A stretch of 52,927 nucleotides of DNA, from NCBI GenBank assembly GCA_947470805.1, contig CANIVU010000057.1, forward strand, positions 1 through 52,927, read 5' to 3'. Numbering within the stretch: the first letter of the stretch is position 1; every line of letters begins with the position of its first letter. This stretch comes from Acidobacteriota bacterium. GTDB taxonomy: Bacteria; Acidobacteriota; Terriglobia; Bryobacterales; Bryobacteraceae. A program made the translations under genes and the position numbers. The notes under the pieces were generated by a model, which had not been told where the DNA came from, did no database searches, and saw only the letters and a list, made by a program, of their open reading frames with translations. Positions 44,469 through 52,275 of this stretch are shown one piece after another.

Positions 44469-45533
44469 GTGTCGCTGGACGCATTTCGCGGCGCCACCAT
44501 TGCCTCCATGATTCTGGTGAACAACGCGGGCGATAGCGCCACCACGTTTGCCCCCCTGCTCCACGCCAAATGGCATGGCTGGACGTTCACCGATCTGGTC
44601 TTTCCTTTCTTTCTGTGGATGGTCGGGATTGCGATGACTTTCAGCTACGCGCGGCGCGTGGAGGAGGGCGCCGATAAGGGCAAGCTCCTGCTCCACACGC
44701 TGCGCCGCGCCGCCCTGATCTTCGCGCTCGGCCTGCTGCTCAACGGATTTCCGAAGTACGATCTGGCGACCCTCCGCATCCCGGGCGTGCTGCAGCGGAT
44801 CGCGCTCTGCTACCTCATTGGCTCCTGCATCTTCCTCTATACCCGGTGGCGCGGGCAGCTCGCCGCCATCGTGGCTCTCTGCACCGTTTACTGGATGCTC
44901 ATGACGCTCGTTCCCGTTCCCGGCTTCGGCCCCGGCGTGTTGGAGCCGGTTGGGAACTTCGCCCAGTGGATCGACAGCATGCTGCTTTCCGGCCACATGT
45001 ATGCCCGGACGAAGGTCTGGGATCCGGAGGGGCTGGTGTCAACCCTGCCCGCGATCGCCAACGTCCTGTTCGGCGCGCTGTTCGGCACCCTGCTCCGGCG
45101 CGACGATCTGCAGCCCGCCGAGAAGGCGTCGTGGATCCTGGTGGCCGGCGCGGTGCTGACGTTCCTGGGTACGATTCTGGACCACTTCATGCCGATCAAC
45201 AAGCAGATCTGGACCCCACCGTACGCGGTGTTCACCAGTGGCCTGGCCGCGCTCAGCTTCGGCTGCTTCTATTGGCTGATCGACGTTTGCGGCTGCAAGC
45301 GCGGAACGGGTTGGCTGACGGTGTATGGCATGAACGCCATCGCGGCCTACGTGCTCTCCGGGCTCACCGCGAAACTGATCGGGTTGAGCGGATGGCGTCC
45401 GGACATCTATGCCGTCTTCAGCGGGGCGCTGCCGCCGTATCTGGCGAGCCTGGGCTATGCGCTGGCCAATGTCGGGCTGATCTATCTGGCAGTGTGGGCC
45501 ATGCACCGGCGCGGCTGGTATTTGCGTTTCTAA
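44469..45533 (+). CDS. DUF5009/HGSNAT-like membrane acyltransferase
   Basis: About 354 residues with 10 or so membrane helices. The start SLDAFRGATIASMILVNNAGD and HAKWHGWTFTDLVFPFFLWMVGIAMTFS match the heparan-alpha-glucosaminide N-acetyltransferase-like (DUF5009/YeiB-related) family, which transfers acetyl groups across membranes to glycans. No ATG is near the conserved start; GTG at 44469 with AAGG upstream is my choice, TTG at 44466 is equally possible, and the frame runs back into the divergent PSD1 gene. The substrate is unknown. Followed by a strong terminator. Confidence 0.85.
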   Translation: MSLDAFRGATIASMILVNNAGDSATTFAPLLHAKWHGWTFTDLVFPFFLWMVGIAMTFSYARRVEEGADKGKLLLHTLRRAALIFALGLLLNGFPKYDLATLRIPGVLQRIALCYLIGSCIFLYTRWRGQLAAIVALCTVYWMLMTLVPVPGFGPGVLEPVGNFAQWIDSMLLSGHMYARTKVWDPEGLVSTLPAIANVLFGALFGTLLRRDDLQPAEKASWILVAGAVLTFLGTILDHFMPINKQIWTPPYAVFTSGLAALSFGCFYWLIDVCGCKRGTGWLTVYGMNAIAAYVLSGLTAKLIGLSGWRPDIYAVFSGALPPYLASLGYALANVGLIYLAVWAMHRRGWYLRF

Positions 45534-45538
45534 AAAGG

Positions 45539-45568
45539 AAACGGCCGGGCTGAGGAGCCCGGCCGTTT
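45539..45568. terminator. Strong bidirectional terminator hairpin
   Basis: AAACGGCCGGGCT and AGCCCGGCCGTTT pair perfectly over 13 bases with loop GAGG. A-rich sequence lies on the left and T-rich ends close the stem, so it can work for both the acyltransferase and the RNA-binding protein genes, which converge here. Confidence 0.85.
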
Positions 45569-45589
45569 GCCGATTCGAAAGGGCGCTGA

Positions 45590-45943
45590 CTACCAGCGAC
45601 CGCCGCCGCCGCCGCCGCGATGACCACCACCGCCGCCGCCACGACCGCCACGACCACCACCACCGCCGCCGCCGTAACCACCACCGCCACCACCGGCCGG
45701 CTTCGGACGCGCAACGTTCACATTGATGTTGCGGCCGTGCAGTTCGGTGCCGTTCAGGGCGTTGATCGCCGCTTCGGCTTCATTGGAGTTGGTCATTTCA
45801 ACGAACGCAAACCCGCGCGACTGGCCCGAGTCACGATCCGTGACGAGGTTAACGCGCTCAACGGCGCCGTAGTTGGCGAAGATCTGATGGATCTCTTCCT
45901 GGGTGGTACGGAAACTGAGGTTCCCGACGAAGATATTGGTCAT
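45590..45943 (-). CDS. RRM-type glycine-rich RNA-binding protein
   Basis: 117 residues. One RNA recognition motif (residues 1-80) with RNP2 IFVGNLS and RNP1 RGFAFVEM, then an Arg/Gly-rich tail of glycine runs with RGGRGG and HRGG, ending GRW. Such bacterial RRM proteins are cold- or stress-induced RNA chaperones. AAGGAA precedes the ATG. The 209-base gap upstream (45944-46152) is not coding and may hold a long 5' leader, as is common for cold-shock RNA-binding protein genes; I see no defined element in it. Confidence 0.93.
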   Translation of the reverse strand: MTNIFVGNLSFRTTQEEIHQIFANYGAVERVNLVTDRDSGQSRGFAFVEMTNSNEAEAAINALNGTELHGRNINVNVARPKPAGGGGGGYGGGGGGGRGGRGGGGGGHRGGGGGGRW

Positions 45944-46152
45944 AACGTGATTTCCTTAAGCTATTACTATCGAACGATCTGTCTTTGGCGAACTTCTCGA
46001 AGGGACCTGAGCCGATGTGAAAGGAGCAATAGCTACCGAAGATCACGGAAGGGCGAACGGAGGCAGGCAAAGACACCTTCATATTAGCAAGGAATTGCTC
46101 CAGGTTTTTGGGGTCCTGTCAAGAGCGGCGAGAGTACCGTGCCGCCTAGTCC

Positions 46153-46824
46153 TCAGTTGCCCAGGAGGACGGCGCTGGCGAAGGCGTAGACGGGGCCGAA
46201 AAAGTAGCCGCCGATCTGCCATGCCACTAAAAGGCCAACGATTTGGAACATCCCGGCCGTTTGGCGGAACTCTTCCAGCTTGGCCGCGGTGGCCTCCGGC
46301 AGGAAGATGCCGATGGCGGTGAAGCCATCGAGCGGAGGCAGTGGGAGGAGGTTGAATGTCCCGAGCAGGATGTTCAAAAAGAAGGCGATTCCCAGCAGCG
46401 TGAGTACCGCGTCGCCGGAGGCGGCTAGCAGGCCTTCACTTGGCTGAAAGAATCCCATGCCACGGCCGATACGAATAGAGAGGCCCGCGACGATGGCGAT
46501 GGCGAAGTTAGCCATCGGACCGGCGAGCGACATCCAGGCGGCGCGCTTGGGGTACCGTCGTGCCCAGAGCGGGTCGTAAGGGGCGCTGGCCCAGCCCATC
46601 ATCCAGCCGTTCATGAAGAAGGAGAGCCAGGGCATGATGAGCATGCCGAAGGGCTCGCGTTGGATGTGCGGGATGGGGTCGAGCGAGACCTGGCCGCCGT
46701 GGTAGGCGGTGGTGTCCCCGCCGCGGAGGGCAGCCCAGGCGTGGCCGGCTTCGTGGCACACGGTGGAGAAGAGGAACACGACGAACCACATAAGGCCGAA
46801 TACGAGCTGATCAGGATCGAGCAT
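46153..46824 (-). CDS. Site-2 protease family zinc metalloprotease (M50)
   Basis: 223-residue polytopic membrane protease. The zinc motif HEAGH (CHEAGHAW, about residues 24-28) and the second metal-binding segment NLLPLPPLDGF (~160) are present. Short form without PDZ domain. It may cleave membrane-bound substrates such as anti-sigma factors, or may be a housekeeping member of unknown target. It is 5' of the MFS transporter region and separated from it by a repeat-rich gap. Confidence 0.9.
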   Translation of the reverse strand: MLDPDQLVFGLMWFVVFLFSTVCHEAGHAWAALRGGDTTAYHGGQVSLDPIPHIQREPFGMLIMPWLSFFMNGWMMGWASAPYDPLWARRYPKRAAWMSLAGPMANFAIAIVAGLSIRIGRGMGFFQPSEGLLAASGDAVLTLLGIAFFLNILLGTFNLLPLPPLDGFTAIGIFLPEATAAKLEEFRQTAGMFQIVGLLVAWQIGGYFFGPVYAFASAVLLGN

Positions 46825-47126
46825 GTCCTCCTAGGGTAGCAAGGGGATGAGGTCCAACTGTCGGGTCTGACGAGGCCAGCCGGGAGGCTGGTGTCCGGTT
46901 GTCGCGGTCCGCGGATGGCGCGGACTGCGGGTTGTTGTGGGCGACGGTGTCGGCCAGGAGGCCGGGGTCGCGAGGTTCGGCCGGCGCGAGTGGCGCGGGT
47001 GCGGTGTTGCGGGCGAGCGGGGGGCTCGCGGGGTTGATGCGACGGGGTCGGCCAGGAGGCCGGGGTCGCGGGGTGCGGGCTGCGCGGATGGCTCGGGCTC
47101 GGAATGCTGTGGGCGGGCTGCGCGCG
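46825..47126. other. Repeat-containing G-rich intergenic region
   Basis: 302 bases without a credible gene. GGCCAGGAGGCCGGGGTCG occurs twice (46952-46970 and 47050-47068) as part of longer 23-base matches. A related hairpin CCAGCC-GGGA-GGCTGG lies at 46876-46891. Each repeat itself can fold (GGCC-AGGA-GGCC). The region may serve as terminator for the converging site-2 protease... the protease and the MFS gene both run on the minus strand, so it is the gap after the MFS stop and before the protease start and may also hold the protease promoter. Confidence 0.6.
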
Positions 47127-48320
47127 CTAGGTTTGGGCGGGGACTTGGCGGTCGCGGTTGAGGACTAGCCAGATGGCCCAGCCGGCCAGCGGAAACAGTG
47201 CCGTGATCAGGAAGGCCAGTTCGTAGTTTTTCTGGTCGAACAGGCGGCCGGCGATGGGCATGATCACCGCTACCAGCGCCGACCACGATCCGGCGCCGAG
47301 GCCGGCTAGGAAGGCGGAGTCGCGGAGGCCGAAGGTTGACGTCGCGTAGGACAGGGTACTGATGATGAAGCCGGCGGCGATGAACATGGCGAAGAACATC
47401 AGGGTCATCGCGAATGGCACGCTGGCGGCGTAGGGGACGGCGGCTAGCGGGAGCGACAGGAGCATCAGGATGGTGAATAGAGTCCGGTACGCCGACTGGG
47501 TGAAGCCTTTGCCGCCGACGGCGCGGTCTGTCCACCAGCCCCAGGCGTAGTAGCCGACCTCCCAGCCGAGCGGCGGGATCCAGAGCAGCCCGCCGAGTTC
47601 AACCTGCGTCTTGCCCAGCACCTTCAAATAGAGCGGCGCGTAGTAGAGCACGAAGCCCAGCGGGAGCGACCCGAAGGCATAGATGCAGGCGAAGGCCCAG
47701 AATTTGGCGTTGCGCCATGAGGGGCGGTTGGCGGTCTCGGCGGCGGTGTGAGTTGCGACCTTTTGCAGTTCCTTGCGGCGGCTGAGGATCTGCCACATGG
47801 TGATCCAGGCGAGGCCGATGGCGCCGGTGAACCAGAACGCCCCGCGCCAGCCGAAGGCTTGGAAGACCGGGGTCATAATCAGCGGCGTGACCACGGCGCC
47901 GAGGGCTCCACCGCTGAAGGCCACGGCGATGCCGCGGGCACGCTGGACGGGTTCCAGCGTCTGTACTACCGTGCGGAGGCCGCCGGGGAAGGTGGCGCCT
48001 TCGCCGAAGCCGAGGGCGGTGCGGGCGATGAACAGCGTCACGAAGCCGGCGGTGAGCGCGTGGCTGGCCGATGACAGGCTCCAGAAGCCGACGGCGGCGG
48101 TCATGGCGAGGCGGAGGCCAAAGCTATCGATCCAGCGGCCCCAGAGGAGGTTGCCGACCATGTAGGCGATGCTGAAGCCGCTGACGACCCAGCCGTACTG
48201 TTCGCCGGAGAGGTGCAGTTCGGCGAGCATGGTGGGGGCCAGGAGGGCCAGCGTATTGCGGTCGATGTAGCTGATCAGGGAGACCAGCATCATGGCGACG
48301 GCGGGGATCCAGTTGCGCAA
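47127..48320 (-). CDS. MFS transporter
   Basis: About 397 residues with twelve predicted membrane helices. The N-terminal part resembles the anion:cation symporter branch (LISYIDRNTLALLAPTMLAELHLS, YGWVVSGFSIAYMVGNLLWGRWIDSFGLR), with ALGFGEGATFPGG in helix 4/5. The likely start is TTG at 48320 (RNWIPAVAMMLVSLISYIDR); ATG at 48293 or 48290 would shorten the first helix. Substrate unknown, probably an organic anion such as a sugar acid. Divergent from the heme-motif protein gene. Confidence 0.85.
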   Translation of the reverse strand: MRNWIPAVAMMLVSLISYIDRNTLALLAPTMLAELHLSGEQYGWVVSGFSIAYMVGNLLWGRWIDSFGLRLAMTAAVGFWSLSSASHALTAGFVTLFIARTALGFGEGATFPGGLRTVVQTLEPVQRARGIAVAFSGGALGAVVTPLIMTPVFQAFGWRGAFWFTGAIGLAWITMWQILSRRKELQKVATHTAAETANRPSWRNAKFWAFACIYAFGSLPLGFVLYYAPLYLKVLGKTQVELGGLLWIPPLGWEVGYYAWGWWTDRAVGGKGFTQSAYRTLFTILMLLSLPLAAVPYAASVPFAMTLMFFAMFIAAGFIISTLSYATSTFGLRDSAFLAGLGAGSWSALVAVIMPIAGRLFDQKNYELAFLITALFPLAGWAIWLVLNRDRQVPAQT

Positions 48321-48452
48321 GGTGTGCAAGAGGAACAGTGTACACGGCTCGTCGGCGTTGGCGCGCGATTCGTCGGCAAATCGGGACGGTTCGTCGGAAA
48401 GCGGATGACGTTCCGGCGGGGTTCCGGCAGGATAGAGCCTGAGGAGATCACA

Positions 48453-49139
48453 ATGAAACACGTTGCGATTTTGATGGGCGCGGTGGCGCTGTTGGGCGCC
48501 GAGACGGTGCGGTTCGACCACAAGGTGCGGGACCTGTTCTTCGCCGGGTTTGCCGGGGATAAGAAAGCGATGGCCAAGGCGATGACCATCGGCGAGGCCA
48601 CCTTGAAAGAGAACCCCGACCACGCCGAGGCGCTGGTATGGCAGGGGAGCGGGATCTTCTTCCAGTCGACGGAGAAGTTCCGGGCTGGCGATATGGCGGC
48701 TGGCATGGCGATGTTCCAGAAGGGCACCGGGATGATGGACCGCGGGGCGGCACTGGCGCCGAAGAGCATTGGCGTGCGGATTCCGCGCGGATCGGCTTAT
48801 ATGGCGGCGACGCGGTTTATGCCCGCCGAGGTGGCCCGGCCGTTGATTGAGAAGGCGGTCACCGATTTCGAGATGGCCTGGGAGCTGCAGAAAGACGGCG
48901 ATTTGAGCCATTTTTCGGAGCACTCGATCGGCGAATTGTGGATCGGGATCGCCGATGGGAACGCGCGGATTGGCAATAAAGAACGGGCGGCGGAGTTCTT
49001 TAAGAAGATCCAGGACAAGCTGCCGGGGACGCCGTGGGCGGCGAAGGCCGACCGGTACTTTGCCGATGGGAAGTTGTCGGCCAAGGACGGGAGCTGTGTG
49101 GGTTGCCACATGGGCAGCCCGAAAGCGTTCAAGAATTAA
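48453..49139 (+). CDS. Exported repeat protein with one c-type heme motif
   Basis: 228 residues: signal peptide (MKHVAILMGAVALLGAE), helical TPR-like pairs (KAMTIGEATLKENPDHAEALVWQGSG; AERAAEFFKKIQDKLPGTPWAAKADRY) and a single C-x2-C-H near the C-terminus (SCVGCHMGS). GAGGAGA precedes the ATG. It sits four bases before the LytS-type kinase gene and so may take part in that signal pathway as a sensor or target; that is inference. No known enzyme motif is present. Confidence 0.75.
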   Translation: MKHVAILMGAVALLGAETVRFDHKVRDLFFAGFAGDKKAMAKAMTIGEATLKENPDHAEALVWQGSGIFFQSTEKFRAGDMAAGMAMFQKGTGMMDRGAALAPKSIGVRIPRGSAYMAATRFMPAEVARPLIEKAVTDFEMAWELQKDGDLSHFSEHSIGELWIGIADGNARIGNKERAAEFFKKIQDKLPGTPWAAKADRYFADGKLSAKDGSCVGCHMGSPKAFKN

Positions 49140-49143
49140 GAGA

Positions 49144-50166
49144 GTGCGCATAACGAGCGAGCAACGGCGATGGGCGGCCGCGATTGGTGGAATCACCGTC
49201 GCGGCCTTCGCCGTGAACGTGTGGCTGACGGGCGGATTCCCGCGGAACGACGCGCTGGCGGGGCTGCTGGCGTCGTTGGTGTACACGGTTTGCATCGGCT
49301 CGCTGGTCTCGGCGGTGAGTTCGCGGACGTGGCCGTGGGCGGAGGGACGGGGCGCGGTGGTGGTGTGGAGCGTCCGGCTTGGGTCGGTGCTGGTGGCGGT
49401 GGCCTTGGGGACACTGATCGCGCTGGCGCTGTTGTGGAATCTGGAGATTGTCCGGGGGAGGAACTTCTGGCGCTCGTACCAGTTCAACCTGCAATTTGCG
49501 GCGTTTATCACTTTCAGTTTCGGGCTGGCGGTGATGATATACGAGTACTGGCGGGTGCGGTATGAGCGGTCGGAGTTGGAGCGCGAGAGGGCGTTGAAGC
49601 TGGCCACGGAGGCGCGTTTGGCGTCGTTGGAGTCTCGCATACATCCTCACTTTCTGTTCAATACGTTGAACTCGATTTCGTCGCTGATCCATTCCGACCC
49701 GATGGCGGCGGATGCGCAGTTGCAGCGGTTGTGCACGCTGCTGCGGTTTTCGCTCGATTCGAGCGATACGCCGCTGGTTTCTCTTGGGCAAGAGATGCGG
49801 ATTGTCCGGGATTACCTGGACATTGAGAAGACCCGGTTCGGCGACCGGTTGCGGTTCGAGCTGGACGTGCCGGAGGCTGTTCTTTCCTGTTCCGTGCCGC
49901 CGTTGGCGGTACAGACGCTGGTGGAGAACTCGGTGAAGCACGTGGTTGCGCCGAGCCGGACGGGCGGGGCGATTACGGTTTGCGCCGCGGTTTCGGGCGG
50001 CGTGTTGACAGTTTCGGTTTCCGATAGCGGGCCGGGTGTTGGGGCCGGCTCGATTGTGCCGGGGCACGGATTGGACAATCTGCGCTCGCGGCTGGAGGTG
50101 TTGTTTGCCGACCGGGGGCGGTTGGCGTTTGATTCGTCGACGGTCCGGATGGAGGTGCCGGCTTGA
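49144..50166 (+). CDS. LytS-type sensor histidine kinase
   Basis: 340 residues. Four membrane helices in the N-terminal ~150 residues, a short coiled coil, the phosphoacceptor region SRIHPHFLFNTLNSISSLI (His ~167), and a HATPase domain with LAVQTLVENSVKHVV, VSDSGPGVGAG and GHGLDNLRSRLEVLF. It belongs to the His_kinase (PF06580) group, which pairs with LytTR regulators, and one follows 118 bases later. GTG at 49144 with AAGAGA is the start; a longer frame runs into the previous gene. Confidence 0.93.
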   Translation: MRITSEQRRWAAAIGGITVAAFAVNVWLTGGFPRNDALAGLLASLVYTVCIGSLVSAVSSRTWPWAEGRGAVVVWSVRLGSVLVAVALGTLIALALLWNLEIVRGRNFWRSYQFNLQFAAFITFSFGLAVMIYEYWRVRYERSELERERALKLATEARLASLESRIHPHFLFNTLNSISSLIHSDPMAADAQLQRLCTLLRFSLDSSDTPLVSLGQEMRIVRDYLDIEKTRFGDRLRFELDVPEAVLSCSVPPLAVQTLVENSVKHVVAPSRTGGAITVCAAVSGGVLTVSVSDSGPGVGAGSIVPGHGLDNLRSRLEVLFADRGRLAFDSSTVRMEVPA

Positions 50167-50222
50167 GCTCCTTTTGCGTGGTGGCTGCTCCTTCCGGCTT
50201 GGTCTTGCTGGCCGGCGGTTTG

Positions 50223-50266
50223 GGGGACAGGCTCCCTCGGCTGTCACCTCGGGGTGGCCTGTCCCC
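50223..50266. repeat. Inverted repeat between kinase and regulator genes
   Basis: GGGGACAGGC (50223-50232) and GCCTGTCCCC (50257-50266) pair perfectly across a 24-base loop. It lies in the 118-base gap between the LytS and LytTR genes. It could attenuate regulator expression or be a REP-like element. Confidence 0.75.
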
Positions 50267-50284
50267 GTGGGTCTGGAGTGTCCG

Positions 50285-51034
50285 ATGGGGCTGATGCGCG
50301 CGTTTGTTTTGGACGACGAACCGCTCGCTGTCGAGCGGCTCGTCCGGCTGCTTCGGCAGACCGGACGGGTTGAGATTGTTGGCACTGCTACCGATCCCGT
50401 CGATGCCGTGGAGTGGCTGGCGGGGCACTCGGTCGATGTCCTGTTTCTCGATATCGAGATGCCGGAGCTCGATGGCTTCGGCGTGCTGGAACGGCTGGAG
50501 TCGCAGCCTTATGTTGTGTTCACCACCGCCTACGACCGGTATGCGCTGCGGGCGTTTGCGGTGCATTCGATCGACTATTTGTTGAAGCCCGTTGAGGCGG
50601 CGGGGTTGCACCGGGCGCTCGATAAGCTGGTCCGGATCCGGTCGGGCGCGGAGCCGGCACCGGATCTGCGGGGGGCGATCGCGGCGGTGTTGAAGTTCCC
50701 GACGCGGTTGCCGTCGCGGGTGGGGGACCGGATCGAGTTTGTGGAGCTCGATGGGGTCACGCATTTTTATGCCGAGGACAAGCTGACGTTCGCGGCGACG
50801 GCGGCCGGGAAGGCGCATGTGATCGACGCCACGGTCACCGAGTTGGAGACGCGGTTGGACCCGGAGAAGTGGGTCCGGGTCCACCGGTCTACATTGGTGC
50901 ACCTGCCTTTTGTGCAGGAGGTGCATGGGTTCTTTGGCGGCCGGCTGGTGGTCCGGCTGAAGGACTCACGGCGGACCGAGCTGGCGGTGGCGCGGGAGCG
51001 GGTGGCGGCGCTTAAGACAAAGCTTGGATTATGA
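50285..51034 (+). CDS. LytTR-family response regulator
   Basis: 249 residues. Receiver domain (~5-120) with acidic pair DDE, phospho-acceptor Asp56 in VLFLDIEMP, and Lys101 in YLLKP; a LytTR DNA-binding domain follows (~145-249: DRIEFVELDGVTHFYAEDKLTF, RVHRSTLVHLPFVQEV). It pairs with the LytS kinase upstream and would bind direct-repeat promoters, targets unknown. ATG at 50285 is used; ATG at 50294 (MRAFVLDDEP) is equally likely. Its last 23 bases overlap the convergent lysozyme gene. Confidence 0.92.
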   Translation: MGLMRAFVLDDEPLAVERLVRLLRQTGRVEIVGTATDPVDAVEWLAGHSVDVLFLDIEMPELDGFGVLERLESQPYVVFTTAYDRYALRAFAVHSIDYLLKPVEAAGLHRALDKLVRIRSGAEPAPDLRGAIAAVLKFPTRLPSRVGDRIEFVELDGVTHFYAEDKLTFAATAAGKAHVIDATVTELETRLDPEKWVRVHRSTLVHLPFVQEVHGFFGGRLVVRLKDSRRTELAVARERVAALKTKLGL

Positions 51035-51968
51035 GCTGCTCCATGCGGTCGCGGTAGGTGGCGGCGTAGGCGTCGCCGCCGGAGATGCGTTTGCCCATGT
51101 TGCGGATGGCCTTGTCGGGGTCGCCGGTGAGGGCGAGGTAGTTGCCGGCGCTCTCGCTGTGGAGGCGGATGGCTTCGGCGGCGATGATGAGATCGGTCTC
51201 CTGGAAGAGTCGGTCCCAGTCCTCGTTGGAGGTCGTGTAGGCGATGTTGTCGGGCGTTTGGCCGGCCCAGCGGGCCTGGTAGAAATCGATGACGTTGTTG
51301 TCACCGGTGTAGGCCTGGATGTACTGGATGATCTTGACGTAGTTGCCGCGGGTGGTGGTTTGGATGAAGCCGCGGCCGCGGAACTTCATGAAGTCGGCTT
51401 CCATGACGTAGCCGGTGATGGCGGCGTTGTTATCGAAGGGGACGTCGCGGGGGTAGGCGGGGCCGGCCCAGCGGGCGTCGGTGGTGTTGCGGAGGCGGGC
51501 GCCGAGGGGCTTGTCGCCGTGGGCCGTGTTGAAGGCGGCGTTGCGGAAGCAGGCCTGCGCGGTCTTGTTGGCGGGCAGGGTGTTGTATGACTTTTTGACG
51601 CCGGGGATGGCGTCGTAGAGATACGTCAGGGCGGGGAAGCCGGCGCGACCCATGCGTTCGGCGACGGGCTTGAAGTCGGCGCGGCATTCGTTGGCGAAGA
51701 TGCCCATGAGGCTGAGGAACTGCAGGGGCGTGGCGGTGGAGCCGGTGAGGGTGCCGATGTTGTTCCAGAAGGCGTGGAAGCCGACCTGGTTGGCGGGCGT
51801 GTCGAGGACGGTGACGCTGGCCCAGGCGCCTTTGCCGGCGAGGTTCTTGTTGAACCAGGTGAGGTAGTGGGACTTTAGGCGCGACTGGCACCAGTTGTCG
51901 ACGTCCTCGGCGAAGGTGAAGGTCGCGGTGTTGAGGGCGTCTATTTGGGTTTGTGTGATTGCGGGCAT
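51012..51968 (-). CDS. GH19-like chitinase/lysozyme-fold glycoside hydrolase
   Basis: 318 residues without signal peptide. The fold is inferred from the catalytic Glu in LMGIFANECRADF (Glu94), FMKFRGRGFIQTTTRGNY (the G-R-G-x-I-Q-x-T-x-x-x-N-Y motif of GH19/lysozymes) and the C-terminal repeat-like end. AAGGAG six bases upstream of ATG is a good ribosome binding site. Such enzymes lyse peptidoglycan or chitin; the intracellular version without a signal is the form used by phages and related particles. Its 3' end overlaps the LytTR gene by 23 bases. Confidence 0.75.
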   Translation of the reverse strand: MPAITQTQIDALNTATFTFAEDVDNWCQSRLKSHYLTWFNKNLAGKGAWASVTVLDTPANQVGFHAFWNNIGTLTGSTATPLQFLSLMGIFANECRADFKPVAERMGRAGFPALTYLYDAIPGVKKSYNTLPANKTAQACFRNAAFNTAHGDKPLGARLRNTTDARWAGPAYPRDVPFDNNAAITGYVMEADFMKFRGRGFIQTTTRGNYVKIIQYIQAYTGDNNVIDFYQARWAGQTPDNIAYTTSNEDWDRLFQETDLIIAAEAIRLHSESAGNYLALTGDPDKAIRNMGKRISGGDAYAATYRDRMEQLIIQALS

Positions 51969-52271
51969 AATTGGCTCCTTGTTGTCTTAGCGTGAGTTTA
52001 GTTGATTTGGGGACACCCCCCTTCGCCCTGCGGGCTTCGGGGGGCGAGCCCCGTTACTGGTTCTGGCGGGGGGCTTCGGACTGTTATCCCTACGTCTGCA
52101 CGTCTTGGGGCTTTTTGGGGGCCGGGACGTGGTGGTGGAATTTGGGTTGTCAAAGAGCTGGGGGAAGCCGGCGACGATGGTGTTTCAAGATCGCCGATTC
52201 CGGGTTAGTAGTTTGCCCTCGATGTTGCTGAGGGCCGCTTGCTGACGCGCGCGGTTCGGTACACGCGCGGG
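51969..52271. other. Intergenic region with GC-rich hairpins
   Basis: 303 bases; only a poor 86-codon frame, with no recognisable protein, lies on the plus strand. It contains a C6/G6 inverted segment at about 52014-52042 (CCCCCCTTCGCCC and GGGCTTCGGGGGG) and another hairpin at its right end. No clear promoter was found, though it must carry one for the lysozyme gene. Confidence 0.5.
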
Positions 52272-52275
52272 TCAG
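52242..52275. terminator. Imperfect hairpin at the end of the terminase-like gene
   Basis: CTGACGCGCG (52242-52251) pairs with CGCGCGGGTCAG (52264-52275) with one bulge. The stop of the terminase-like gene lies within the right arm. It is likely a terminator or a REP-like element for that minus-strand gene. Confidence 0.45.

Noticed and set aside
47127-49640. 837-codon minus-strand frame as one protein
   Set aside because: Only the C-terminal part is an MFS transporter; the upstream half is antisense to the heme-motif and LytS genes.
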